Below are positions 1 through 6,104 of a stretch of 35,002 nucleotides of DNA, in pieces. The stretch comes from Marinifilum sp. (GTDB taxonomy: Bacteria; UBA9089; CG2-30-40-21): the NCBI GenBank assembly GCA_020717845.1, contig DYDG01000016.1, positions 1 to 35,002 on the forward strand. Direction: 5' to 3'. Below the pieces are notes generated by a model. That model saw only the letters and a list, made by a program, of their open reading frames with translations, did no database searches and had not been told where the DNA came from. Numbering within the stretch: position 1 is the first letter of the stretch; each line of letters opens with the position of its first letter. The position numbers were made by a program, and so were the translations under genes.

Positions 1-1
1 T

Positions 2-47
2 GGCTCAATTTATCTGAGCATACCCGGCTCAATTTAAGTGAGCGGTA
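2..47. repeat. Imperfect tandem repeat, two units of about 22 bp
   Basis: Two copies of a unit beginning GGCTCAATTTA and ending in TGAGC or GTGAGC lie at 2-22 and 26-47. Closely spaced repeated units like this occur at the ends of some insertion sequences, where they bind transposase (inference). No transposase is visible here; one may lie left of the window. Confidence 0.5.
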
Positions 48-232
48 TAGCTATAGCACTATGCAAACGTTTTGTATTGTAATGTAATACAAATCCTACC
101 ACTATCCGTCATCAGACTGTTACGGAATACAAAATCAGCGACAACGGCATACTATATACGGTGGACAATAGTAAGTTTGACCCAACATATCGTGTGCCTC
201 TTGTGGCCAATTCTTATTCCGTAACAGCCTGT

Positions 233-280
233 CGACAGTGCTCAATGACCACATTTCGACAGTGCTCAATGACCACAACT
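233..280. repeat. Tandem repeat, two 24-bp units
   Basis: CGACAGTGCTCAATGACCAC is repeated at 233 and 257 with a 24-bp period; the first 21 bases of each unit are identical. An open frame crosses it (161-442), but it shows no family signature and has the repeat in its middle, so I do not call it a gene. It may be a remnant of an insertion-sequence end. The rest of 48-410 holds nothing I recognise. Confidence 0.6.
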
Positions 281-379
281 GAACGGACAAATCGCTGTCT
301 GGAACGCTGGCATGTTCACACCCGCAAGGACAGCTTGATTTGGTTTGTCTATAATAGCAACAAAACATCTCGATTGTTA

Positions 380-439
380 TATCGAATATTCAGAGCCTTA
401 AAAAAAATACTTGACAGAAGTGAAATAGTATGGTATTCT
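380..439 (+). promoter_or_regulatory. Sigma70-type promoter with a 16-bp upstream element
   Basis: TTGACA (411-416), a 17-bp spacer and TATTCT (434-439) form a near-consensus promoter. The word TATCGAATATTCAGAG at 380-395 recurs exactly at 34796-34811, and in both places it ends 15 nt before the -35 box. Its core GAATATTC is a perfect palindrome, so it may bind an activator or mark a shared element boundary (inference). Transcription would begin around 446 and head into the hairpin at 447-473. Confidence 0.7.
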
Positions 440-446
440 TAATATT

Positions 447-481
447 AACTTCTTTTCTTGTCGAAGAGAAGTTATTTTTTT
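447..481 (+). terminator. Terminator-like hairpin just after the promoter
   Basis: AACTTCT (447-453) pairs with AGAAGTT (467-473), followed by A and seven T (475-481). It lies immediately downstream of the predicted start site, so it could be an attenuator for the UPF0280 gene at 509, or it could end transcription from the left. The 7-bp stem is modest. Confidence 0.55.
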
Positions 482-508
482 CGTCAATTTTGCCTCTGGT
501 GAATTTGA

Positions 509-1234
509 GTGTATGAAGAGAGAAAGTATCGGCAGGATTTCTTAAAGAGTGACTCATCATTGATTGGTTTCAGGGTGTTTTACTTTGAGAGTGACCTTTT
601 TATTCTGGCTGAAACCATGCTTGAGAAACAGGCATATGATTCTCTTGTAAGACATTATTTAACCATTAAAAAATATATTCAATCTGACTCTGAGTTTGGT
701 CGCACCTTTGCTCCATATCTGGTTTCAGAATCAGCACCTGAGATTATTCGTCAGATGAGTGATGCCTCAAGCTTAGCTGGGGTTGGCCCAATGGCTGCTG
801 TGGCCGGAGCTGTGGCTGAGGCTGTGGGGATGGAATTGTTGGCATATTCTCAAGATGTTATTGTTGAGAATGGCGGGGATATTTTCTTGAATATAACTAT
901 GCCGAAAAAGATTGGGATATTGGCTGGCTCATCTGTGCTTTCTGAAAAAATAGCTCTTTTGATTGAGCCTGGCAGATGGGGGGTTTGCACATCATCTGGG
1001 ACAATGGGTCATTCTATTAGTTTTGGAAAGGCTGATGCCTGTGTGGTTGTATCTGAATCTGCACCCTTATCTGATGCTGTGGCAACAGGGATAGGTAATA
1101 TCATCCAGACATATAAGGATATCCCTGAAGGATTAAGATGTGTCCAGGGAATTGATGGTGTTCTGGGTGCAGTGATCATTAAGGATGATAAGATTGGTGT
1201 GTGGGGAAGGATTGAATTGATAGAGTGTTCGTAA
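509..1234 (+). CDS. UPF0280 family protein (ApbE-like superfamily)
   Basis: The 241-residue protein has the UPF0280/COG2122 look: an N-terminal YEERKYRQ segment, then RVFYFESDLFI, a central Gly/Ala-rich PMAAVAGAVAEAVG and NGGDIFLNI, and later CTSSGTMGHSISFGKADACVVV. These match the ApbE-type fold, whose better-known members transfer FMN to proteins; UPF0280 members themselves have no settled function. The start is GTG at 509, with GGTGA at 498-502 six bases upstream. An ATG at 513 is out of frame. It stands alone between the promoter/terminator at 411-481 and an inverted repeat at 1241, and is not clearly tied to the ribosomal operon that follows. Family assignment is fairly sure; the role is unknown. 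Confidence 0.8.
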   Translation: MYEERKYRQDFLKSDSSLIGFRVFYFESDLFILAETMLEKQAYDSLVRHYLTIKKYIQSDSEFGRTFAPYLVSESAPEIIRQMSDASSLAGVGPMAAVAGAVAEAVGMELLAYSQDVIVENGGDIFLNITMPKKIGILAGSSVLSEKIALLIEPGRWGVCTSSGTMGHSISFGKADACVVVSESAPLSDAVATGIGNIIQTYKDIPEGLRCVQGIDGVLGAVIIKDDKIGVWGRIELIECS

Positions 1235-1240
1235 TGATTT

Positions 1241-1370
1241 ACCGCAGAGACGCAGAGACGCTGAGAAATTAACAAAAATTAGAATCCAGAACACAGAAAG
1301 GCAAAAAGAAAGAATCTGTAGTTTCTCATCTGTGCTCTGTTCTCTGATTTTTTCTCTGCGTCTCTGCGGT
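1241..1370. repeat. Inverted-repeat element, CCGCAGAGACGCAGAGA family
   Basis: An 18-bp perfect inverted repeat, ACCGCAGAGACGCAGAGA (1241-1258), pairs with 1353-1370. Weaker complementarity inside (ACACAGAAAGGCA against TCTGTGCTCTGTTC) would extend the fold. It begins 6 nt after the UPF0280 stop codon and may serve as its transcript end. Degenerate relatives appear at about 22455-22475 (CCACAGAAAACACAGAAAG) and at 34541 (ACCGCAGAGG). Such phrases are known as dispersed repeats in other genomes. A small stem (1384-1392 with 1417-1425) follows. Confidence 0.8.
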
Positions 1371-1447
1371 TAGCTGAACTGTTACTTTTAGATATCCTGT
1401 TTATTCTGTAATTTTGTCTAAAAGTTAAAATGGTTGAAAAAAATATC

Positions 1448-1476
1448 TTGACATAGTGCAGAGTTTGTGGTATACT
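1448..1476 (+). promoter_or_regulatory. Sigma70-type promoter for the rpmG-secE-nusG-rpl operon
   Basis: TTGACA (1448-1453), exactly 17 bp, then TATACT (1471-1476). It ends 27 bp before the rpmG start and is the only strong promoter seen between UPF0280 and rpoC, so it probably serves rpmG, tRNA-Trp and the genes beyond. Confidence 0.85.
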
Positions 1477-1503
1477 ATATTTTCTTAATAAAAAGAGTGA
1501 GGG

Positions 1504-1662
1504 ATGAAATTGGCAAGGGATATAATTATTCTTGCATGTGCAGATTGCAAGAGACGGAATTACAACACAACAAAGAATAAAAAGAAGCATCCTGCAAAGA
1601 TGGAGTTGAAAAAATATTGCCCTTTTTGCCGGACACATGTTCTCCATAAAGAGACAAAGTAA
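1504..1662 (+). CDS. rpmG: 50S ribosomal protein L33
   Basis: A 52-residue L33: [20 protein letters not shown], then a TTKNKKKHP segment, then [19 protein letters not shown]. Two CxxC pairs (CADC and CPFC) form the zinc-binding form of L33. Length and the LHKETK ending are typical of the family. The start is ATG 1504; the purine-rich AAAAAGAG just upstream serves as a weak ribosome site, since GTGAGGG abuts the start too closely. It lies first behind the promoter at 1448-1476 and just before tRNA-Trp and secE, the usual rpmG-trnW-secE-nusG order of many bacteria. L33 sits near the E site of the large subunit. Confidence 0.93.
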   Translation: MKLARDIIILACADCKRRNYNTTKNKKKHPAKMELKKYCPFCRTHVLHKETK

Positions 1663-1708
1663 GGCTTCTTTTGTAGATAATGCTGAAAATGAATTATTAG
1701 GAAAAAAT

Positions 1709-1784
1709 AGGCCTGTGGCTCAATTGGTAGAGCATCGGTCTCCAAAACCGAGGGTTGCAGGTTCGAGTCCTGTCGGGCCTGCCA
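1709..1784 (+). tRNA. tRNA-Trp (CCA anticodon)
   Basis: A 76-nt cloverleaf. Acceptor arm AGGCCTG pairs with CGGGCCT, followed by discriminator G and an encoded CCA (1782-1784). The anticodon stem TCGGT/ACCGA encloses the loop CTCCAAA, giving anticodon CCA. The T arm contains GGTTCGAGTCC. It lies between rpmG and secE in the same orientation and is probably cut out of the operon transcript. Confidence 0.97.
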
Positions 1785-1893
1785 GTATTGTTTTAGATAA
1801 ATGGGCTGAAGATTGTTAGGAAGGGAATTTGGGTAGAGAGACTGTAGGAAAAGAAGGAAGGAATTCTAATAGCCTTCAGTCTGAACAACCTGA

Positions 1894-2124
1894 GTGAAAA
1901 AGATGAAAAAGCGAATAATAGAAATTATTGATAAATCTAAGAAATTCTTGAGAGAAGTCTGGGTTGAAGTTTCTCCTAAAAATGGTAAGGTGTCATGGCC
2001 TACAAGAAAGGTTGTTATGGGAGCAACTGGAGTAGTAATTGTTTGTGTGCTAATAATTGCTACCTATATCTGGATTGTAGATACTATTTCTATTACTTTA
2101 TTAAACTTTGTGATTGGAAGATAA
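1894..2124 (+). CDS. secE: Protein translocase subunit SecE
   Basis: A 76-residue single-span SecE: a basic amphipathic N-terminus (FLREVWVEVSPKNGKVSWPT), the conserved SWPTRKVV turn, then one membrane helix from about residue 44 to 66 ending near the C-terminus. SecE clamps SecY in the protein-export channel of the inner membrane. The GTG at 1894 follows an in-frame TGA at 1891; the ATG at 1903 is an equally possible start, and neither has a strong ribosome site. nusG begins 3 nt downstream. About 110 nt between the tRNA and secE hold no further gene. Confidence 0.93.
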   Translation: MKKMKKRIIEIIDKSKKFLREVWVEVSPKNGKVSWPTRKVVMGATGVVIVCVLIIATYIWIVDTISITLLNFVIGR

Positions 2125-2127
2125 AAT

Positions 2128-2652
2128 ATGGCATGGTATGTGATTCATACGTATTCAGGATATGAAAATAAGGTGAAACTTAATCTGGAAAGCAGGCTTG
2201 AAGCCATGAATTTGTCGGACAGGGTTTCTCAAATAGTTATTCCTACTGTAGAGGTTACAGAGGTAAAGGGTGGGAAAAAGATACCTGTTGCTAAGAAATT
2301 TTTCCCTGGCTATATCTTGATAGAGATGGAGATGTCAGACGATACATGGTATGTGGTCAAGCATACGCCCGGAATTTTTGGATTTGTTGGTGATAAGAAC
2401 AAGCCAATAGCCTTGAGTCAGATAGAGGTTGATGCTATCCTCAAACAGATTTCCGCTGGTGCTCCAAGATTCAAGCCTCGTGTACAATATCAGAAAGATG
2501 AGGCAGTCAGGGTGATTGAAGGACCATTTAAGGACTTTATTGGGACTGTAGGCGAAATGGATGCTAAACATGGAAAATTACGGGTAATGATGAATATCCT
2601 TGGCAGAATTACACCTGTTGAGGTTGAATACTGTCAGGTAGAAAAGATGTAA
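2128..2652 (+). CDS. nusG: Transcription termination/antitermination protein NusG
   Basis: A 174-residue NusG of normal length. The NGN domain starts WYVIHTYSGYENKVK and includes KKFFPGYILIEMEM and VKHTPGIFGFVG (residues about 2-105). A C-terminal KOW domain follows, with VRVIEGPFKDFIGTVGEMD (about 128-146). NusG binds the RNA polymerase clamp, aids elongation and links polymerase to Rho or to the ribosome. It starts 3 nt after secE, so the pair is co-transcribed and probably coupled in translation. Its polymerase partners rpoB and rpoC lie a few kilobases downstream in the same direction. Confidence 0.97.
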   Translation: MAWYVIHTYSGYENKVKLNLESRLEAMNLSDRVSQIVIPTVEVTEVKGGKKIPVAKKFFPGYILIEMEMSDDTWYVVKHTPGIFGFVGDKNKPIALSQIEVDAILKQISAGAPRFKPRVQYQKDEAVRVIEGPFKDFIGTVGEMDAKHGKLRVMMNILGRITPVEVEYCQVEKM

Positions 2653-2699
2653 ATGTCGAATTGCAAATGGAGCAAAGCGACAAGTAAGGATGGTATGAT

Positions 2700-3134
2700 A
2701 TGGCAGCAAAGAAGAAGAATATTAAGAAGATAATAAAGTTGCAGATTCCTGGAGCCAGGGCAAATCCTGCTCCACCTGTTGGTCCTGCTCTGGGACAGGC
2801 AGGGGTCAATATTATGGAGTTTTGCAAGGCTTTTAATGCTAAGACAGCAAGCCAGGAGGGGTTGATCCTTCCAGTAGTAATTACGGTCTATGATGATCGG
2901 TCATATACCTTTATTCTTAAGACCCCGCCTGCTGCGGTTCTGCTGGTTAAGGCAACTGGTGCAGCAAAAGGGTCTGCAGTGCCAAACAAACAGAAAGTGG
3001 CTAAGATATCTATTGAAAAGGTTCGGGAGATAGCAAAGACAAAGATGCCGGATTTGAATGCAAATGATATTGAGGCAGCTACAAAACAGATTGTTGGGAC
3101 TGCCAGAAGCATGGGAATTGATGTGGTATATTGA
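2700..3134 (+). CDS. rplK: 50S ribosomal protein L11
   Basis: A 144-residue L11 with the family landmarks [20 protein letters not shown] near the N-terminus, [27 protein letters not shown], and a C-terminal RNA-binding domain ending [12 protein letters not shown]11 binds the GTPase-associated centre of 23S rRNA. The start ATG 2700 has AAGGA about 10 nt upstream. The N-terminus carries an extra lysine-rich stretch ([10 protein letters not shown]). It follows nusG by 47 nt; an inverted-repeat element begins right after its stop codon. Confidence 0.97.
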   Translation: MAAKKKNIKKIIKLQIPGARANPAPPVGPALGQAGVNIMEFCKAFNAKTASQEGLILPVVITVYDDRSYTFILKTPPAAVLLVKATGAAKGSAVPNKQKVAKISIEKVREIAKTKMPDLNANDIEAATKQIVGTARSMGIDVVY

Positions 3135-3226
3135 AGTGCGGAAGTATGAATGCGGAGGTAATAAATGGTGGCAGCAGGATGAATCTTGCAATTCCGTATT
3201 CTCTGTTTCGCATTCTGCATTTCACT
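3135..3226. repeat. Inverted-repeat element, TGCGGAA family (copy 1)
   Basis: GTGCGGAAGTATGAATGCGGA on the left (3137-3157) faces TTCCGTATTC and CGCATTCTGCATTTCAC on the right (about 3191-3224). The left arm shares GGAAGTATGAATGCGGA with the copy at 23524-23593, and a third relative lies at 14033-14120. It fills almost the whole rplK-rplA gap. Confidence 0.75.
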
Positions 3227-3250
3227 GATAGATAAGAGAGGTTGAAGATA

Positions 3251-3958
3251 ATGTCTAAGATAAGTAAGAATTTAGGTCAGGCAAAGGGTATGGTTGATAA
3301 GGCTAAACTGTATGAGGTTAATGAAGCCCTTGAATTGGCAAAAAAAGCGTCGTTTGTAAAGTTTGATGAAAGTATGGATGTCTCCATAAAGCTTGGAGTG
3401 AATCCAAAGCATGCAGACCAACAAGTGCGAAGCACGGTTGTGCTTCCTCATGGTACCGGGAAAAAGGTAAGAATCGCTGTCTTTGCTAAGGGTGAAAAGG
3501 CTATGGAAGCAGAAAAAGCAGGGGCCGATATTGTTGGCGATAAAGACTTGCTTGATAAGATAAAGGCAGGATTTCTGGATTTTGATGTTTCCATTGCTAC
3601 CCCTGATATGATGAAGGATGTTGGGCAATTGGGAAAGATCCTTGGACCTCGTGGATTGATGCCTAATCCTAAATCAGGTACTGTAACCATGGATATAGAA
3701 CGGGCTATTAATGAGGTTCGGTGCGGTAAAATAGAGTTTAGGTGTGACAGCTTTGGAATAGTTCATTCATCTATTGGAAAGGTTTCCTTTGCTATAGATA
3801 AGTTGCATGATAATTTCAAGGCATTCTTTCTGGCTGTCCTTAAGGCAAAACCACAGGCAGTTAAGGGACAGTATGTCCGTGGCGTAGATGTCTCAACTAC
3901 TATGGGTCCAGGGATAAAGATTGATTCAAAGATAGCCAAGAAGATAGGAGAGGAATAG
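3251..3958 (+). CDS. rplA: 50S ribosomal protein L1
   Basis: A 235-residue L1 with the expected blocks VKFDESMDVSIKLGVNPKHA, GTGKKVRIAVFA, the LGPRGLMPNPKSGTVT signature, and a C-terminal SVDVSTTMGPG-like end (GVDVSTTMGPGIKID). L1 binds the mobile L1 stalk of 23S rRNA and in many bacteria also represses its own mRNA. I choose ATG 3251 rather than the in-frame TTG 3242, because GAGAGG at 3236-3241 is then at a normal 9-nt spacing. Gaps before and after carry repeat hairpins rather than an obvious L1-binding leader. Confidence 0.96.
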   Translation: MSKISKNLGQAKGMVDKAKLYEVNEALELAKKASFVKFDESMDVSIKLGVNPKHADQQVRSTVVLPHGTGKKVRIAVFAKGEKAMEAEKAGADIVGDKDLLDKIKAGFLDFDVSIATPDMMKDVGQLGKILGPRGLMPNPKSGTVTMDIERAINEVRCGKIEFRCDSFGIVHSSIGKVSFAIDKLHDNFKAFFLAVLKAKPQAVKGQYVRGVDVSTTMGPGIKIDSKIAKKIGEE

Positions 3959-3988
3959 TAACTTAAGAGTCCAGCTTGAGTATATACA

Positions 3989-4011
3989 ATCACAAGCAGG
4001 ATGCTTGTGAT
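3989..4011. repeat. Short perfect hairpin between rplA and rplJ
   Basis: ATCACAAGC (3989-3997) and GCTTGTGAT (4003-4011) form a 9-bp perfect stem around AGGAT. There is no T tract. It looks like a small dispersed palindrome and ends 8 nt before the rplJ ribosome site. The gap is only 73 nt and I see no classical L10 leader fold. Confidence 0.6.
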
Positions 4012-4031
4012 ACATTGCAGGAGTAAATAGA

Positions 4032-4556
4032 ATGCGGTTAGCACACCAACAAAAGGCAGAAAAGGTTGAATTGTTACGTAGAAAAATACAGGAAAGCAAG
4101 GGTATTATTCTCACTGATTATCGAGGAATAACGGTTTTTGAGATCACTGAGCTGCGGAAAAAGTTAAGAGAGTGTGGGGCAGAGTATCGGATTTTTAAGA
4201 ATAATCAGATATTAAGGGCTACAGAAGTAGATGGTGTTTCTCCTCTTAAGAATTTTCTGACAGGAACGACAGCTGTAATTATTGGTCATAAGGATATTGT
4301 AGCTCCTATTAATATCTTGTTAGCCTTTATGAAAGAGGCGAAAAAACTTGAGATCAATGCAGGGATGCTTGGAGACGGCAAGGCATTGACAGGCAATGAT
4401 ATAAAAGAGATTGCCAAGCTGCCAGGCAAAGAGGTTCTTCTTGCTCAGATGATTGGTGCAATCCAGTCTCCGCTCACTGGATTGGTAAGGGTGCTTTCTG
4501 CACCAATGAGAGATTTGGCTTGTGTGTTGAAGGCTATTGGTGAGAAGAAAGGGTAG
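4032..4556 (+). CDS. rplJ: 50S ribosomal protein L10
   Basis: A 174-residue L10. It has KGIILTDYRGITVFEITELR and LRECGAEYRIFKNNQILRA (the usual KNTL-type segment), followed by LTGTTAVIIGHKDIVAP, then a C-terminal helix (residues about 130-174) that carries the L7/L12 dimers. ATG 4032 has AGGAG (4019-4023) at 8-nt spacing. L10 anchors the ribosomal stalk, and rplL, its partner, follows. The gap to rplL is unusually long (260 nt) and is occupied by an inverted-repeat element. Confidence 0.96.
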   Translation: MRLAHQQKAEKVELLRRKIQESKGIILTDYRGITVFEITELRKKLRECGAEYRIFKNNQILRATEVDGVSPLKNFLTGTTAVIIGHKDIVAPINILLAFMKEAKKLEINAGMLGDGKALTGNDIKEIAKLPGKEVLLAQMIGAIQSPLTGLVRVLSAPMRDLACVLKAIGEKKG

Positions 4557-4581
4557 TTTTAATCTGTGTAATCAAGATTTA

Positions 4582-4764
4582 ATCCGCAGATTTCGCAGAT
4601 TACGCAGATTATTAGAAAAAGATGAAAATGGCAAATATGGAAGGCAGGAGGATTGTGCACCATGCTATTTGTTTATAGAGACGCAAATTTTACGTCTCTG
4701 GAGCAGAACGTCTGAAATATAATTGTTTTGTCTTTAATCTGTGAAATCTGCGTAATCTGCGGAT
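4582..4764. repeat. Inverted-repeat element in the rplJ-rplL gap, CGCAGATTACGCAGATT family
   Basis: The left arm (4582-4610: ATCCGCAGATTTCGCAGATT plus ACGCAGATT) and right arm (4736-4764) match at 26 of 29 positions as an inverted repeat. Between them lies a second stem, AGAGACG (4677-4683) with CGTCTCT (4693-4699). Phrases like these are known as dispersed repeats in unrelated genomes. The element separates two genes whose products are needed at a fixed ratio, so its fold could affect rplL expression (inference). Confidence 0.8.
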
Positions 4765-4816
4765 ATTTCGATACAAAGAGCCAATAAAATAGTAAGCGAA
4801 TGGAGGTGTAAAAAAG

Positions 4817-5209
4817 ATGGCTATCGCAACAAAGGAAGAGATAATAGAAGCTATCTCTGGTTTGAATGTCTTGGAATTGTCTGAACTGGTAAAATCCTTA
4901 GAGGAAAAGTTTGGTGTTTCAGCTGCTATGTCTATGGGCATGGGTATGATGCCAATGATGGGTGCTGCAGCAGCTCCTGCTCAGGAAGAAGAAGAGAAGA
5001 CAGAATTTGATGTTATTCTTGCATCAATTGGTTCAAATAAGATCCAGGTAATCAAAGAGGTTCGTGTTATTACCAGTCTTGGCTTGAAAGAGGCTAAGGA
5101 TCTGGTGGATGGTGCTCCCTCAGAGATTAAGAAGGGGATAACAAAGGAAGAGGCTGGAGAGATTAAGAAAAAGCTGGAAGAGGTTGGAGCTACTGTAGAG
5201 ATTAAGTAA
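4817..5209 (+). CDS. rplL: 50S ribosomal protein L7/L12
   Basis: A 130-residue L7/L12. The N-terminal dimer domain includes [19 protein letters not shown] (about 15-33). The flexible hinge follows, then the C-terminal factor-binding domain from EKTEFDVIL through IKVIKEVR-like [21 protein letters not shown] and the ending [10 protein letters not shown]. The hinge is odd: instead of mostly Ala/Pro/Val it reads [12 protein letters not shown] before [18 protein letters not shown] upstream gives a strong ribosome site, as expected for a protein made in four or more copies per ribosome. Confidence 0.97.
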   Translation: MAIATKEEIIEAISGLNVLELSELVKSLEEKFGVSAAMSMGMGMMPMMGAAAAPAQEEEEKTEFDVILASIGSNKIQVIKEVRVITSLGLKEAKDLVDGAPSEIKKGITKEEAGEIKKKLEEVGATVEIK

Positions 5210-5459
5210 CTCATACCCCAGGCAGTTATGACTTGTGAATCTTGCAACTGTTCAGACTATTCTTGATGAAATCAAGGATATCAAGTTGTCCAAACAGAGT
5301 AGACCACATGTTTGTTGTGTAAGCAAAGAACGGTTGTAACCGTTTCTTGCATGAAAAGCAGATTTTGTATCCACTGCTTACAATAAAATAAGAGCTTGAG
5401 AAAAAGATTTTAGGGCATAAGGTTTCTTATGCCCTAAAACTGTCAAGAGGGATTGATTT
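5210..5459. other. Intergenic region after rplL with two hairpins
   Basis: This 250-nt gap holds AACGGTT/AACCGTT (5329-5344) and a 14-bp perfect stem TTTTAGGGCATAAG/CTTATGCCCTAAAA (5408-5439) with a GTTT loop. The second ends 20 nt before the antitoxin start. It has no T run after it, so it may be a weak or two-way terminator, or the boundary of the inserted toxin-antitoxin unit. No clear promoter was found. Confidence 0.55.
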
Positions 5460-5750
5460 ATGACCATGAAGCAGCTGTTACACGAAAAGCGAATGGATAT
5501 TCAGGAAATTGCAGCAAAACATGGTGCTTTCAACTTACGGGTTTTTGGCTCTGTTGTTCGAGGAGAGGAAACTGAAGACAGCGATATTGATTTTTTGGTT
5601 AGTACTGGACAAAAAATCAGCCCATGGTTTCCTGGTGGGCTGATACTGGAACTCGAGAAGATGTTAGGACGGCCAATTGAGATTGTAACAGAGAAGGGAT
5701 TGAATTCTCTTATTCGAAGCCAGGTTATAATGGAGGCCGTTTCGTTATGA
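5460..5750 (+). CDS. MntA-type minimal nucleotidyltransferase antitoxin
   Basis: A 96-residue minimal nucleotidyltransferase. It has the pol-beta signature G30-S31 ... D42-x-D44 (FGSVVRGEETEDSDIDFLV), which binds ATP and two metals, and a C-terminal RPIEIVTEKGLN strand. In MntA/HepT pairs the nucleotidyltransferase neutralises the HEPN toxin, in studied cases by adding AMP to it. The stop codon overlaps the start of the next gene in ATGA (5747-5750), the usual arrangement. AGAGGG lies about 9 nt before ATG 5460. The pair sits between rplL and rpoB, which normally adjoin, so it is most likely an insertion. Confidence 0.9.
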   Translation: MTMKQLLHEKRMDIQEIAAKHGAFNLRVFGSVVRGEETEDSDIDFLVSTGQKISPWFPGGLILELEKMLGRPIEIVTEKGLNSLIRSQVIMEAVSL

Positions 5751-6082
5751 AAGATGACGCCGTTTATCTTCAATACATTCTGGAGTGCATTAGACGTATT
5801 GAGGAAGATGTTGCTTGTGAATACGATAGATTTATGGAGTCACATACTTGTCAGGATGCAGTGTTGAGGAACTTACAGACAATAGCTGAATCAACACAAC
5901 GGTTGTCAGAAGATATTAAAGCAGTATATCCTGAAGTAGAATGGCGAAGCATTGCAGCTTTCCGAAATGTCCTTGTTCATGACTATCTTGGTATTGACAT
6001 TGAAAGAATATGGGGAATTGTTCAAGAAGATGTGCCAGGATTAAAGAAAACAATACAGAATATGTTTGATGATATGAGCTAA
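5747..6082 (+). CDS. HepT-like HEPN ribonuclease toxin (DUF86)
   Basis: A 111-residue all-helical HEPN/DUF86 protein. The RNase motif R-x4-H-x-Y is intact as R73, H78, Y80 (FRNVLVHDYLGID). Upstream, QTIAESTQRLSEDIK and VEWRSIAAFRN match the family. HepT proteins cut RNA and stop growth when free of their nucleotidyltransferase partner. It overlaps that partner by 4 nt and has GGAGG ahead of its start. Only 22 nt separate its stop from the rpoB start, so rpoB is probably transcribed through it. Intact motifs suggest an active pair. Confidence 0.9.
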   Translation: MKDDAVYLQYILECIRRIEEDVACEYDRFMESHTCQDAVLRNLQTIAESTQRLSEDIKAVYPEVEWRSIAAFRNVLVHDYLGIDIERIWGIVQEDVPGLKKTIQNMFDDMS

Positions 6083-6104
6083 TAATTAATGGAGGCTAAT
6101 GTTT

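Noticed and set aside
233-280. Possible CRISPR array
   Set aside because: Only two units, directly adjacent, with no spacers and no cas genes in the window.
161-442. Open frame of 93 codons over the 24-bp tandem repeat
   Set aside because: No family resemblance, the repeat is in its middle, and a promoter lies inside its 3' end.
3959-4031. Classical L10 leader before rplJ
   Set aside because: The 73-nt gap shows a 9-bp palindrome but not the expected leader fold.
4537-4722. 61-codon frame after rplJ
   Set aside because: It is the reading of the inverted-repeat element in the rplJ-rplL gap.
5227-5265. 12-codon Cys-rich frame after rplL
   Set aside because: Too short and with no ribosome site; likely chance.
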